A stretch of DNA of 64,000 bases from NCBI RefSeq assembly GCF_900091725.1, contig NZ_FMBW01000065.1, positions 37,850-101,849 of the forward strand. The letters are read 5' to 3'. Under the pieces are notes generated by a model, which ran no database searches, was not told the origin of the DNA, and saw only the letters and a program-made list of their open reading frames with translations. The position numbers and the translations under genes were made by a program. This DNA comes from Streptomyces sp. DvalAA-43 (lineage in GTDB: Bacteria; Actinomycetota; Actinomycetes; Streptomycetales; Streptomycetaceae). This document shows positions 8,946 to 17,932 of this stretch, piece by piece (the stretch's first letter is position 1; each line of letters opens with the position of its first letter).

Positions 8946-9404
8946 ATGACGGACACGGACGCTGTCCACGCACAGCTCAGCCCGCCCTCCGAGCTGGAGG
9001 ACGCGCTCTCCCATCTGCAGTGCGTCCTGGTCGCCCGGCGCACCGCGACCAACCCCGAGGGCATCAACTGGCAGCAGTACGACGTCCTGGAGATGCTCCG
9101 CATCCGCGGTGCGATGAACCCCTCGCGGCTCAGCGAGTCCCTGGGGGTGTCGCGGCAGACCGCGTCCAAGGCGCTGCGCGTCCTGAAGGACCTGGAGCTG
9201 ATCCAACAGGCGGCGCTCGGTGAGGACAAGCGGGAGCACACCACGTCGCTGACCCCGAAGGGGCACGCCTTCCTGGCCAGTGCCGCGCGCAGCCGGCAGG
9301 AGAACGTCCGGGCCGCCATGGAGGTGCTCTCGCCCGGCGAGCAGGCCATGTTCACCGAGATGTGCCAGAAGGTCGCCGACTCGATCGACACCCTGCTGCA
9401 CTGA
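8946..9404 (+). CDS. MarR-family transcriptional regulator, probable cluster repressor
   Basis: A 152-residue MarR protein. The winged helix-turn-helix lies at about residues 45-100 (NPSRLSESLGVSRQTASKAL, then the wing region GEDKREHTTSLTPKGHAF), flanked by dimerisation helices. An AGGAG site precedes the ATG by about seven bases. MarR proteins bind short palindromes and are usually released by small aromatic ligands; here an anthranilate-type intermediate or the end product is a plausible ligand (inference). The shared palindromes at 5399, 6707, 8863 and, degenerate, 15892 would let it coordinate the A-PCP operon, the precursor genes, itself and the main NRPS. Confidence 0.9.
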   Translation: MTDTDAVHAQLSPPSELEDALSHLQCVLVARRTATNPEGINWQQYDVLEMLRIRGAMNPSRLSESLGVSRQTASKALRVLKDLELIQQAALGEDKREHTTSLTPKGHAFLASAARSRQENVRAAMEVLSPGEQAMFTEMCQKVADSIDTLLH

Positions 9405-9542
9405 GGCCCCGTGCTCCCCCGTGGACCGGCACACGGCAGTGGCCGGGGCCGCCCAGGTGCAGTACGGGGCGAAAAGTGCCCACCCGCCGTTCGGCATGCC
9501 GTCCGCGTCCGGATGCGGACAGCGCCTCCCCGCGGCCCGCCG

Positions 9543-10790
9543 TCACGAGGGCGTGGCCGTCCTCTCGTCCTGCCGGACCGCGCGCTGCTGCCAGTGCGCG
9601 GCAACGGCCACGGCCTGCATCAGATTGAGCCGAGGGTCGCACAGCGTCCGGTACCGCGGGCCGCGCACCGGTGTGACTCCGGCACCCGCGCATTCGCCTA
9701 TGTCCAGGGGCGACGCCTCCACGTGCAGTCCGGCGCATCTGCCACCGTGGTCGGAGACGATCGACAGGAACCAGCGGATCTCGTCCATGATGGCGTCGAG
9801 GTGACGGACTTTCAGACCGGTCCGGTCCTGGACGGTGTTGCCGTGCATCGGGTCGCACATCCACAGCACGGGATGGCCGGCCGACCGCACCGCGCGGACC
9901 AGGGCACCGAGCCCGTCGATCTCCGTCGCGCCGAAACGGGCGATGAGGGTGAGCCGGCCGGGGCTGCGTTCCGGATCGAGGAGCGCGCACAGGCGCAGCA
10001 CCTCGGTGACGGTCGTGCGCGGGCCCACCTTGCACGCCACGGGGTTCTCCAGGCGTGCCAGCAGCCGTACGTGCGCGCCGTCGGCCTGCCGGGTGCGTTC
10101 GCCGATCCACGGCCAGTGCGTGGAGGCGAGGTAGCGTCCGCCGTCGCCGGTCGGCCGCACCAACGGTGCCTCGTAGTCGAGGAGCAGGGCCTCGTGACCG
10201 GTCCAGACCCGCTCCAGCGGTGCGGCGCCGGCGCCCCGGCCGATGGCGTCGAGCGAGCGGAGGACCTCGCGCGCGGCCCGGTAGCCGCCGATCATCCGGC
10301 CGGGGTCGGCCCGCCGTGCCCGGTCGGTCGGTTCCGGCCCGTTGACCATGGGGCCCCGGTAGACCGGCACGCTGCCGCCGACGACGCATTCGTACGCCTG
10401 CGACCTGGGCTTGGCGAACTGCCCCGCCATGCGGCCGGCCTTCACGACCGGACGGCCGGCGCCCACTCTCATGATGTCGCCGAGGACGTCCAGCATCTCG
10501 GCCTTGAGCGCGACATCGGCGACCGAGGACTCGGTGGGGTCCTCGGCGCAGTCGCCGGCCATCAACACGCACAGCTCGCCCTCGGACGCCCGCGCCAGCA
10601 GGCCGCCCAGTTGGCGCACGTCGTCCCACCGCACCAGCGGGTCGCGCCCGGCCAGGGTCGCCCGGATCGCCTTCACCCGTGCCGGGTCCGGCCAGTCGGG
10701 CTGTTGGGCCGCCGGCAGGCCCTGGATCGGAGCCAGATCGATGTCCCCCACGTCGGGGCCGGCCACTGACGTACCGTCGTTCACTGTCAT
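9543..10790 (-). CDS. Class II (plant-type) DAHP synthase
   Basis: A 415-residue 3-deoxy-D-arabino-heptulosonate 7-phosphate synthase of the class II family. It condenses phosphoenolpyruvate and erythrose 4-phosphate at the entry of the shikimate pathway. Family segments include LCVLMAGDCAED, KAGRMAGQFAKPRS, STHWPWIGERTR, CKVGPRTT, RFGATEI and WMCDPMHGNT. A dedicated copy, together with the anthranilate synthase, indicates that the cluster boosts its own chorismate. The start is uncertain: an ATG at 10790 abuts its GGGAG, whereas a GTG six bases later (10784) has better spacing. It lies downstream of the large NRPS in the same direction after a 420-bp gap, and convergent with the MarR gene. 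Confidence 0.92.
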   Translation of the reverse strand: MTVNDGTSVAGPDVGDIDLAPIQGLPAAQQPDWPDPARVKAIRATLAGRDPLVRWDDVRQLGGLLARASEGELCVLMAGDCAEDPTESSVADVALKAEMLDVLGDIMRVGAGRPVVKAGRMAGQFAKPRSQAYECVVGGSVPVYRGPMVNGPEPTDRARRADPGRMIGGYRAAREVLRSLDAIGRGAGAAPLERVWTGHEALLLDYEAPLVRPTGDGGRYLASTHWPWIGERTRQADGAHVRLLARLENPVACKVGPRTTVTEVLRLCALLDPERSPGRLTLIARFGATEIDGLGALVRAVRSAGHPVLWMCDPMHGNTVQDRTGLKVRHLDAIMDEIRWFLSIVSDHGGRCAGLHVEASPLDIGECAGAGVTPVRGPRYRTLCDPRLNLMQAVAVAAHWQQRAVRQDERTATPS

Positions 10791-11011
10791 CTCCCGGGGT
10801 GCCCCGGCTCTCGGGCCGGGGAGCGGCGGATTCTCGGATCGGGGCCGCGGTGCGGCCGGGCGGCCGCGCGGGTGCGGCCGGCTGTGCTTCGTGCGCGCTG
10901 TTCGGGGCTGCGGGACGCGGGGCGGGGTGTCGTCCGCGGGGCACGTCACGTCCCGGGCGTTCGCGGGGCGGCCCGGCGCCGGTGTCCGGGCGGGCCCGGA
11001 ACCGCGACGGC

Positions 11012-11050
11012 GGGCCCCCGGCCCCGAGTACGCGGGAGGGGCCGGGGCCG
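11012..11050 (-). terminator. GC-rich hairpin in the 420-bp gap between the NRPS and the DAHP synthase
   Basis: GGCCCCCGGCCCC and GGGGCCGGGGCC can pair as a 12-bp stem with one bulged C. It lies downstream of the NRPS stop at 11211 and may terminate or attenuate that transcript before the DAHP synthase gene. No gene or other signal is apparent in the rest of 10791-11210. Confidence 0.4.
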
Positions 11051-11210
11051 CCCTCGGCGGAGGCGTGTGATCACACGGGGGAAAGGACCGCCGGACTCGG
11101 CTGCCGGCCGGCGGAAGCGGCCCCGGGGATCCGGGGCGCGGACGGTGCCGAATCCCGCCGGGAAGTCCGGCAGGCGGGCCCGGAGGGCGTATCGGCGGCC
11201 GTCGGACGGG

Positions 11211-14200
11211 TCAATCGAGCTCCCCCGTCTGCCGGAAGTACTCGATCATCCGGGTCACGGCCGCGACGTCGATGGCCGGGAACTCCATACCGAGGCGCCG
11301 CAGCGACCGTGCGGTCGTCTCGTTCACGTACGTGTTCTCGCCCAGTTCCAGCGCGCCTTCCTGGAACAGCGGGACGGCCGCGGCGAGCGCGTTCGTGGCG
11401 CCGGCCGCCGCCGACCGTTCCAGGGCGGCGAACCACTCGTCGCCCGGAACCGCCTCCAGGGGGTAGCCGGCCTTCCTGATCGCCTCGTGCACGACCTCGA
11501 AGTCCGCGCCCTCGGGGTGGAACAGGTGGTACGTGGGGTGGTCCTCCTGCCGGGAGAGCAGCACCAGCGCGCGGCTGACGAAGTCCACCGGCAGCAGGTC
11601 GGTGCGCAGTTGGTGGGCGGGCGGTGCCGAGCCCAGTTGCACGAAGCTCTTGATCTGGCGCCACAGGAAGTCGTCCGGCTGGCAGGCCCCGGTGGTGCTG
11701 TCCCCGGCGATCCGGCCCATCCGGTAGACGGTGACCGGGAGTCCGAGCCGTCGGGCCGCGTGAGCCTGCTGCTCGGCGACCCATTTGCTCTGGGTGTAGC
11801 CGATGCCGAGGTGTTCGGCGTCCCGCGGGACGCTGGTCTCGGAGATCACGCCCTGGTCCTCCGCGCGGGAGAACACCGCGATGGTGGAGGCGTAGTGCAG
11901 GGGTTTGGGCGCGCCGTCGGCGCAGAAGGCCAGCACCTCGGCCATGCCGTCGACGTTCGTCGCCCGCACCGACGCGTAGGGCGCCATGAAGTTGATGTGC
12001 GCGGCCGCGTGGTAGACCGCTTCGACCGTGCTGGACAGGTCCGCGTACGCCTGCGCGTCCAGGCCCATGTCCCGCCGGGCGAGGTCGCCGCAGACGGGCA
12101 CCACCCGGGGGTCGTCGACCACGTGGGCGAGGCGGTAGCGGCGGGCCGTGTCCGCCAGCCGTCGCCGGGCCCGCTCGGAGTTCTCCGCCCTGACCAGGCA
12201 GTGCACCCGGGCCCGGGTGTGCGCCAGCAGGTCGCGCAGCAGGTAGGCGCCGAGGAAGCCGGTGGCGCCGGTCAGCAGGACGTCGCGGGCGCCCGCCGTG
12301 GTGCGGGGTCCGTACTCCCGGTCCGTGGCCCGTACCCCGTGGGTGGTCAGGCTGTCCGGCAGCCGTACGTCGGCGCGCAGGTCGGGGGCCGTGGCCGCGG
12401 GGCGGGCCCCGCCCGTCGGGGCGGTGAGGGCGTCGACGCGGGCCGCCATGCCCGCGACGGTGGGGTTGTCGAGCAGGGCGCGCAGCTCGATGTCCACGGC
12501 GAAGTCCGTCCTCAGCCGTGCCGCCAGCCGGACGGCCAGGATGGAGTGGCCGCCCAGGGCGAAGAAGTCGTCGTGCGCGCCGATCGTCCCGGTCCTGAGA
12601 AGTTCGCGCCAATGGCGCGCGATCTCGCGTTCGGTCGGGGTGCTGAGCGGTGTGGTGTCCGTCGCCTCGGCGGTGTCGGGCCGGAAGAGCGCCGGCAGGG
12701 CCTTGCGGTCGATCTTTCCGCTGGGGGCGGTGGGGATCCGGTCGAGGAGGACGTAGTGCGAGGGAACCATGTAGTCGGGGAGCAACGGGCGTAACAGGCG
12801 CCGCAGTTCACCACTGTCGATCCGTTCGCGCACGGCGAGGAAGGCGACGAGCCGCTTGTCGCCGTCGTCGAACCGGACAGCGGCGACGGCCGACGCGTCC
12901 ACCGGGTCGAGACCGTTGAGGGCGGCTTCGACCTCGGACGGTTCGATGCGGTAGCCCCGGACCTTCAGCTGGGCGTCGGTCCGGCCCAGGTATTCGAAGT
13001 CCCCGTCGGTGTTGATCCGCACCAGGTCGCCCGTCCGGTACAGCAGCCCCTTGCGGCTCGGGACCACCGATGCGAGGGGATGTGCGAGAAAGCGCCGGGC
13101 GGTCTCCTCGGGAAGGTTGTTGTAGCCCGGTGAGATCAGGCCGCCGAGGTGCAGTTCGCCGGGGATGCCGGGGGGTACCGGGTGCCCGTTCGCGTCCAGG
13201 ACCAGCATGCTGAAGCCGGGTACCGGCCGGCCGATGGCCGCCGACTCCCCCCAGTGCGCCGGGTCGCCGTCCAGCCGGTGCACGGACACCACATGGCTCT
13301 CGGAGGGGCCGTACATGTTCCACAGCCTCGCCCGGGGGTGGGCCGCGAAGAACTCCCTGATCTGCGGGGAGACCACGAGTTGTTCGCCGGTGGAGACGAC
13401 TTCCTCCAGAGCCTCCAGCCGGGTTCCGGTGGCGATCGACACGGCGGCGAGCTGCTGGAGCGCGATGTAGGGGAAGTAGGCGCGGGCTATGCCTTCACGT
13501 GCCATGAACCCGCAGAGCCGGTGCAGGTCCTTCTGCAGCGCCTCCGGTATGAGGACGAGGGTGCCCCCGGCGCAGAGCGTGCCCAGTATCTCCTGGACGG
13601 ACACGTCGAAGGAGAGGCTCATGTACTGGAGGGTGCGTGCCCCGGCCCCCACCGCGGTGATGGCCATCTGATGCTCGACGAGGTTGGAGATCGTAGCGTC
13701 GTCGAGGACGACCCCCTTGGGGGCGCCGGTGGACCCGGAGGTGTAGATGACGTAGATCTCGTCGTCGGGTTCCTTGACCGGGCCCGGATCGGTCGCGGGG
13801 AAGGTGGCGACGGCCTCGCGCTCCCGGTCCACGACCAACAGTTCGTGGGTGTCGGGGAGCCGGTCGCACAGCGCCGCTTCGGTGATGACCAGTTCGGCCT
13901 CGGAATCACGCAGCGCGTACGCGATGCGGTCCGGTGGGTAGGACGGGTCGATCGGTACGTAGGCGGCGCCGGACTTGAGCACCCCGAGCAGCGCGACGAT
14001 CATGTCCGTCGACCGTCCGAGAAAGATGCCGACGCGGCTTCCGGCCGCGATGCCCCGGGACCTGAGGCAGTGCGCGAGCCGGTTGGCGCGCTCCTCCAGC
14101 TCCTGGTAGGTCAGCGACTCGCCGTCCTGGACAACCGCCTCGCCGTCGGGGGTCCGTTCCACCTGACGGCGGAAGAAGTCCATGACGGGGCGCGGTCCGC

Positions 14201-15845
14201 CTCCCTCCCGGCGGCGCGAGGACGTCTCCACCGTCGCCCGCTCCTGCTCGGGGGAGAGCAGCCGGATGTCCGCGAGCCTCGCCTCGGGGGTGCGGACGAA
14301 CTGGTCGAGGATGTGGAGGAAGCGCTGTCCCATCGCCTCGGCCGTGGCGCGTTCGAAGAGGCTCGTGTCGTACTCGAAGGTTCCGCTGAGCCCTCCGGAG
14401 CCGTTGCGGTCCTCCTCGACGATCAGGGAGAGGTCGTACTTGGCACTGCGGCTTCCGTACAGTTCCGTCTCCACGTCGAGACCGAGCCGCGCGAAGAGTT
14501 CCGGGTCGCTCTGCGGCATGACGAACATCGTCTGGAAGACGGGCGGGTGGACGGTGCTGCGTCCCGGCTGCACGCGTTCGATGATCTTTCCCACGGGTGC
14601 GTGCTTGTACTGGAGGGAGTCGATGACCTCGTCCCTGACGGCCGCGTGGAGTTCGCCCAGCGTCATCCGGTCGTCGAGCACGTGGCGGAACACGATCATG
14701 TTGACGAGGTAGCCGATCACGCCCTGTGTCTCGGCGGTGTCGCGCAGCGAGGCCGGGCTGCCTATGAGGATGTCCCGCTGGCGGGCGTACTTGTACAGGA
14801 AGACCGCGTACGCCGAGAGCAGCAGCATGAAGAGGGTCACGCCCTCGTCCGCTGTGCGCTTGCGCAGCGCGTCGGCCAGGGACGCGGACACATGGAACCG
14901 TGCGACGTCGCCCTCCTGTGTCCGCGGTGTGGTGCGGGGCCTGTCCAGCGGGAGGTTCAGCAGGGAGAGCGGGGAGGCGAGCTTGCCCTCCCAGTACTCC
15001 AGCATCCGTTCGAGCGATTCCGGATCCAGCCGCTCCCGCTGCCGGCGGGAGAAGTCCTGGTACTGCACCGGAAGTGGCCCGTCGGTGAGCTCACGGCCGT
15101 CCCGCAGGTTCACGTAGTCGGTGAACCATTCGTCCAGGAGGATTCCGGCGGACGTCGCGTCGAAGACGATGTGGTGCACATTGCAGAGGACGCGCGTCCG
15201 CCCGGCCCCGTCGGTCACGCACATCACCCTGAGCAGCGGCCCGGACGCCAGGTCGAAGGGCGGGTCCATGACGTTCCGGAGGACGCGTTCGTACTCCTCC
15301 TCGTCCGCGGTCTCCCGGACCCCGAACTCGAACCGCGGCTCCTGCGCGATCTTCTGCACGAGCTCGCCGTCCACCATGAGGAACGTGGTACGCAGGGCCT
15401 CGTGCCGCGCCACGGTGTTCCACAGGCTCCGCTCCAGGAGGGACGGGTCGACGGTGAAGCCCGCCTCCAGGACGATCGGCGCGTTGTAGATCGACGGGTT
15501 CGGGGAGGACTGGTCGATGTACCAGAAGCCGGACTGCCCGAAGGAGGCCGGCGGCGGTCTCATCAGCGTTTCGCCGACCACCCTCGTCACGGCGGCGGTC
15601 GACGAGCCGTCGCTCCGTCCACGCAGTTCCTCGATCCATCGGGCGAGAGCGGCAACGGTCCGGTGCTCGACGATCGTCTCGGGTGCGATGGCGAACCCCA
15701 GGACGTTCCGGATGGCCGTCGCGAATTCGGCGAGGTGACCGGCGTGACCGTCGGGCGTCGTGAGGGGTGCCGTCGCGGAGTGGTTCCGAAGTCCGGTGAC
15801 GCTCTCCCACGTCTGCACCAGGACCGATTCCAAAGGGCTCTGCAT
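11211..15845 (-). CDS. NRPS, (degenerate T)-C-A-PCP-reductase, proline-type module with reductive release
   Basis: A 1544-residue synthetase. Residues 1-80 resemble a carrier domain, but the GGxS motif is PDGHAG, so no phosphopantetheine Ser exists. A C domain with NVHHIVFDATS follows, then an A domain (IYTSGSTGAPKGV, SFDVSVQEI, NMYGPSES, YRTGDLV, APSGKIDR), a PCP with ALGGHSILAV, and an NADPH thioester-reductase domain (LLTGATGFLGAYLL; catalytic-type YTQSK). By eye the A pocket reads about D-V-Q-Y-V-T-M-V-V-K, close to proline codes (DVQ..AHVVK) but with Thr and Met at two positions. Reduction of an anthraniloyl-prolyl thioester to the aldehyde would let the diazepine ring close. The start is the ATG at 15845, with GGAAAG eight bases upstream. 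Confidence 0.9.
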   Translation of the reverse strand: MQSPLESVLVQTWESVTGLRNHSATAPLTTPDGHAGHLAEFATAIRNVLGFAIAPETIVEHRTVAALARWIEELRGRSDGSSTAAVTRVVGETLMRPPPASFGQSGFWYIDQSSPNPSIYNAPIVLEAGFTVDPSLLERSLWNTVARHEALRTTFLMVDGELVQKIAQEPRFEFGVRETADEEEYERVLRNVMDPPFDLASGPLLRVMCVTDGAGRTRVLCNVHHIVFDATSAGILLDEWFTDYVNLRDGRELTDGPLPVQYQDFSRRQRERLDPESLERMLEYWEGKLASPLSLLNLPLDRPRTTPRTQEGDVARFHVSASLADALRKRTADEGVTLFMLLLSAYAVFLYKYARQRDILIGSPASLRDTAETQGVIGYLVNMIVFRHVLDDRMTLGELHAAVRDEVIDSLQYKHAPVGKIIERVQPGRSTVHPPVFQTMFVMPQSDPELFARLGLDVETELYGSRSAKYDLSLIVEEDRNGSGGLSGTFEYDTSLFERATAEAMGQRFLHILDQFVRTPEARLADIRLLSPEQERATVETSSRRREGGGPRPVMDFFRRQVERTPDGEAVVQDGESLTYQELEERANRLAHCLRSRGIAAGSRVGIFLGRSTDMIVALLGVLKSGAAYVPIDPSYPPDRIAYALRDSEAELVITEAALCDRLPDTHELLVVDREREAVATFPATDPGPVKEPDDEIYVIYTSGSTGAPKGVVLDDATISNLVEHQMAITAVGAGARTLQYMSLSFDVSVQEILGTLCAGGTLVLIPEALQKDLHRLCGFMAREGIARAYFPYIALQQLAAVSIATGTRLEALEEVVSTGEQLVVSPQIREFFAAHPRARLWNMYGPSESHVVSVHRLDGDPAHWGESAAIGRPVPGFSMLVLDANGHPVPPGIPGELHLGGLISPGYNNLPEETARRFLAHPLASVVPSRKGLLYRTGDLVRINTDGDFEYLGRTDAQLKVRGYRIEPSEVEAALNGLDPVDASAVAAVRFDDGDKRLVAFLAVRERIDSGELRRLLRPLLPDYMVPSHYVLLDRIPTAPSGKIDRKALPALFRPDTAEATDTTPLSTPTEREIARHWRELLRTGTIGAHDDFFALGGHSILAVRLAARLRTDFAVDIELRALLDNPTVAGMAARVDALTAPTGGARPAATAPDLRADVRLPDSLTTHGVRATDREYGPRTTAGARDVLLTGATGFLGAYLLRDLLAHTRARVHCLVRAENSERARRRLADTARRYRLAHVVDDPRVVPVCGDLARRDMGLDAQAYADLSSTVEAVYHAAAHINFMAPYASVRATNVDGMAEVLAFCADGAPKPLHYASTIAVFSRAEDQGVISETSVPRDAEHLGIGYTQSKWVAEQQAHAARRLGLPVTVYRMGRIAGDSTTGACQPDDFLWRQIKSFVQLGSAPPAHQLRTDLLPVDFVSRALVLLSRQEDHPTYHLFHPEGADFEVVHEAIRKAGYPLEAVPGDEWFAALERSAAAGATNALAAAVPLFQEGALELGENTYVNETTARSLRRLGMEFPAIDVAAVTRMIEYFRQTGELD

Positions 15846-15891
15846 GCTCACCGCTTTCCGCACCATCGCGTGGCGCAGCAACACCAACTGG

Positions 15892-15905
15892 TTTCCATAT
15901 GACAA
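15892..15905. promoter_or_regulatory. Degenerate operator half-site, copy D
   Basis: TTTCCATATGACAA keeps the left arm and centre of the TTTCC-N4-GGAAA palindrome but not the right arm. It is 47 bp before the NRPS start, in the same relative position as copies A-C. Confidence 0.5.
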
Positions 15906-16028
15906 TCAGATTGGTTGGTGCGCCCTCGGGATGTCAAGAAAAACAAGCCACGCCCGCCCTGCGGAGACGGCACCCTCCGGCGGCTCCGTTCACACTGCGA
16001 CAGGACGGGGCGAGGCGGGGCGGCTGGG

Positions 16029-17081
16029 CTACTCGACCGCTTCCCGGGACCGCCGAACCTCCTGCGCGAAGAGCAGCCACTCCTGGGAACACTGCTGGGC
16101 CACCTGTGCCACTACATCGCTGCAGTGCAGGGGAACCGATCCCGCCAGCCGCCGCCACATCTCTTCGTCGATGGCATGCGTGCTCAGCAACTGCAGCAGG
16201 GAACGCCCCAGTTCGGACTGGCGGAGCGCAGGGTCCTTGCGCAGGCTGACCAGTGCGGACAGCTTGTCGGGACTCCGGCCGGGCACACCCCGGTCCGCCC
16301 GCCGCGGATCCGCCACGGCGGGCCCGTCCGCACCTCTCCCGACCCGTACCTCGATCCTTCGCGTTCCCGTCTCCTGTGCCGGTGGCCTGTTCCGCAGCCG
16401 CTGCGGCACGGGGTCGCGCCCTTCGCGTATCCGGTCCCGCACGTCCTTGGCCGTGGAGAGGGCGATGCCGGCCTGCGCGGCGATGTCGCGCAGCGAGGCG
16501 TGGGGCCGCTCGGCGATGACCCGCACGGCTGCTTCGCGGCCGGCGGCCGCGTCGAGCGGACGCACCCGCCCGTCCGCCCCCGTCCGGGCGTTCGACTGAC
16601 CACTCTGCCCGGTCGAACGGCGTCGCAGGGCGGCGACGGTGCCCGGCGCGATTCCGGTCACTCCCGCGATCCTGCGGTCCGACCAGCGGGAGTGGCTCTC
16701 GACGATGCGGGCCGCCGCGGCCGTACGGTCGTCCCCCGAAAGCGGCAGTCCGTGCCGGGAGTTCAGCTGCACGGCCAGGACGAAGATGTCCTGGGCGGCG
16801 CCCTCGACGAACCGGGCCGCTATTCTCCGCTGCCCCCTCAGCACCGCGGCGCGCAAACGGTGGACGCCGTCGACGACGCGCATCGTGGGCCGGTGCACCA
16901 CGATCGGTGGCAGGGCCGCCCCCGACTCGGCCAGCGCTCGGGCGTGCCCGATGTCCTCACCGGCCACCCGGGGCGAATGACCGAGCACCAGGTCCTCCAC
17001 GGACACCAGCTCGACGCGTAGGCCTTCGATCTCACCCGTCTGCACGGGGTGCGCCGGTCTACCGGCCAGCACATCGGACAT
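16029..17081 (-). CDS. StrR-family pathway-specific activator (ParB-like N-terminus plus HTH)
   Basis: A 350-residue protein whose layout matches StrR/NovG-type activators. The N-terminal ParB-like half contains VSVEDLVLGHSPRVAGED, LAESGAALPPIVVH and VVDGVHRLRAAVLRG. The central region has SRHGLPLSGDDR and the HTH region SDRRIAGVTGIAPGTVAALR, followed by RVRPLDAAAGREAA and a second HTH-like ASLRDIAAQAGIALSTAKDV. StrR-type proteins activate antibiotic clusters at inverted-repeat sites. The chosen ATG at 17081 has GAGAGG about ten bases upstream, and the StrR similarity begins shortly after it. It lies directly upstream of the NRPS gene in the same direction (183-bp gap), marking the likely right border of the cluster. 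Confidence 0.85.
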   Translation of the reverse strand: MSDVLAGRPAHPVQTGEIEGLRVELVSVEDLVLGHSPRVAGEDIGHARALAESGAALPPIVVHRPTMRVVDGVHRLRAAVLRGQRRIAARFVEGAAQDIFVLAVQLNSRHGLPLSGDDRTAAAARIVESHSRWSDRRIAGVTGIAPGTVAALRRRSTGQSGQSNARTGADGRVRPLDAAAGREAAVRVIAERPHASLRDIAAQAGIALSTAKDVRDRIREGRDPVPQRLRNRPPAQETGTRRIEVRVGRGADGPAVADPRRADRGVPGRSPDKLSALVSLRKDPALRQSELGRSLLQLLSTHAIDEEMWRRLAGSVPLHCSDVVAQVAQQCSQEWLLFAQEVRRSREAVE

Positions 17082-17932
17082 GGGAGCAGTGCCTCTCTGC
17101 GTTCGGCGGACACGAGGGGACACGGTCCGGGGCGCCGCCGCCCCTGTCGTTCCCGGCGTCCGCGAGCCACCTGTGTGCCGACCGGCGGACAAAACGCAGC
17201 AACACGGCTGCTGACACGCATGGTCGACGATGGGCTCGCGGCCCACAAGGGCACCCGTCCGACTTTCAGCCATTCTCCGGCCCGCGCCGGGCGCGAGAAC
17301 GCGCCACCCCCGGGCCCGCCCCATGGCGCCCTCCGCCGCGCGAGCGGGCTGGCCACGGGCACATGCCGGTGTTCCCCGTCCTCGTATCGCGCCGGGGCCT
17401 TCCTTCGGCCACCCGGGGACCGGGGTATCGCATCGCCCCGCGCCGCCGCGCCCGCCCCGCAGGTATGGACCCGTACCGTCCGGGTCGCCGACCCCGCCCG
17501 GACGCGCACCCTTCCACCTGCGCCGTTGACGTTCCCGCTCCCCGCCCTGCCCGGCGCGTGCGGTAATCGTCGGGCCGCGCGGCGGGGAGGGCACGGCCGA
17601 CGGTGCACGGGGCCGGGCCCGCTGCCGGTGGCCGGTGTGGCGCAGAAGTGCTGTCCCACCCCGTTTCGGTCGGCGAATGACGGCCATGGTGCGGCTCCCA
17701 CGGCCCTCCTGGATGAGAACAGCGCCCCCTTACGTTTACGGCCCCGACGCCCGGTCCGGCACAGCATCGAGCACATGGGGGGGGCACAGCTTGGACGGGC
17801 GGCGGAAGTCGATGCCACGCTGACCGAAGATGACCAGGCGTCAGATCTTGGAAGTTCGCATCGTGCTCAGCATTCGGCCCTCACTCCAGGAACGTCGGCT
17901 TCCTGCCTGCTCGTGCAGGTCGGAGGCGTTCC
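17082..17932. other. 851-bp gap without a convincing gene
   Basis: Reading frames here are GC-rich shadows with no start signal or family resemblance. The stretch separates the StrR-type gene from the siderophore operon. A run of nine G at about 17777 is the only eye-catching element. The StrR gene promoter should be near 17090-17250, but no clear -10/-35 is visible. Confidence 0.5.

Noticed and set aside
13149..15902. A 917-codon open frame on the plus strand opposite the large NRPS
   Set aside because: It is the antisense shadow of the NRPS in GC-rich DNA; its translation is Val/Gly/Arg-rich with no domain, while the minus strand shows full NRPS motifs.
17082..17932. Possible small genes in the 851-bp gap
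   Set aside because: Frames overlap in several phases, have no ribosome-binding sites and no protein-like composition.
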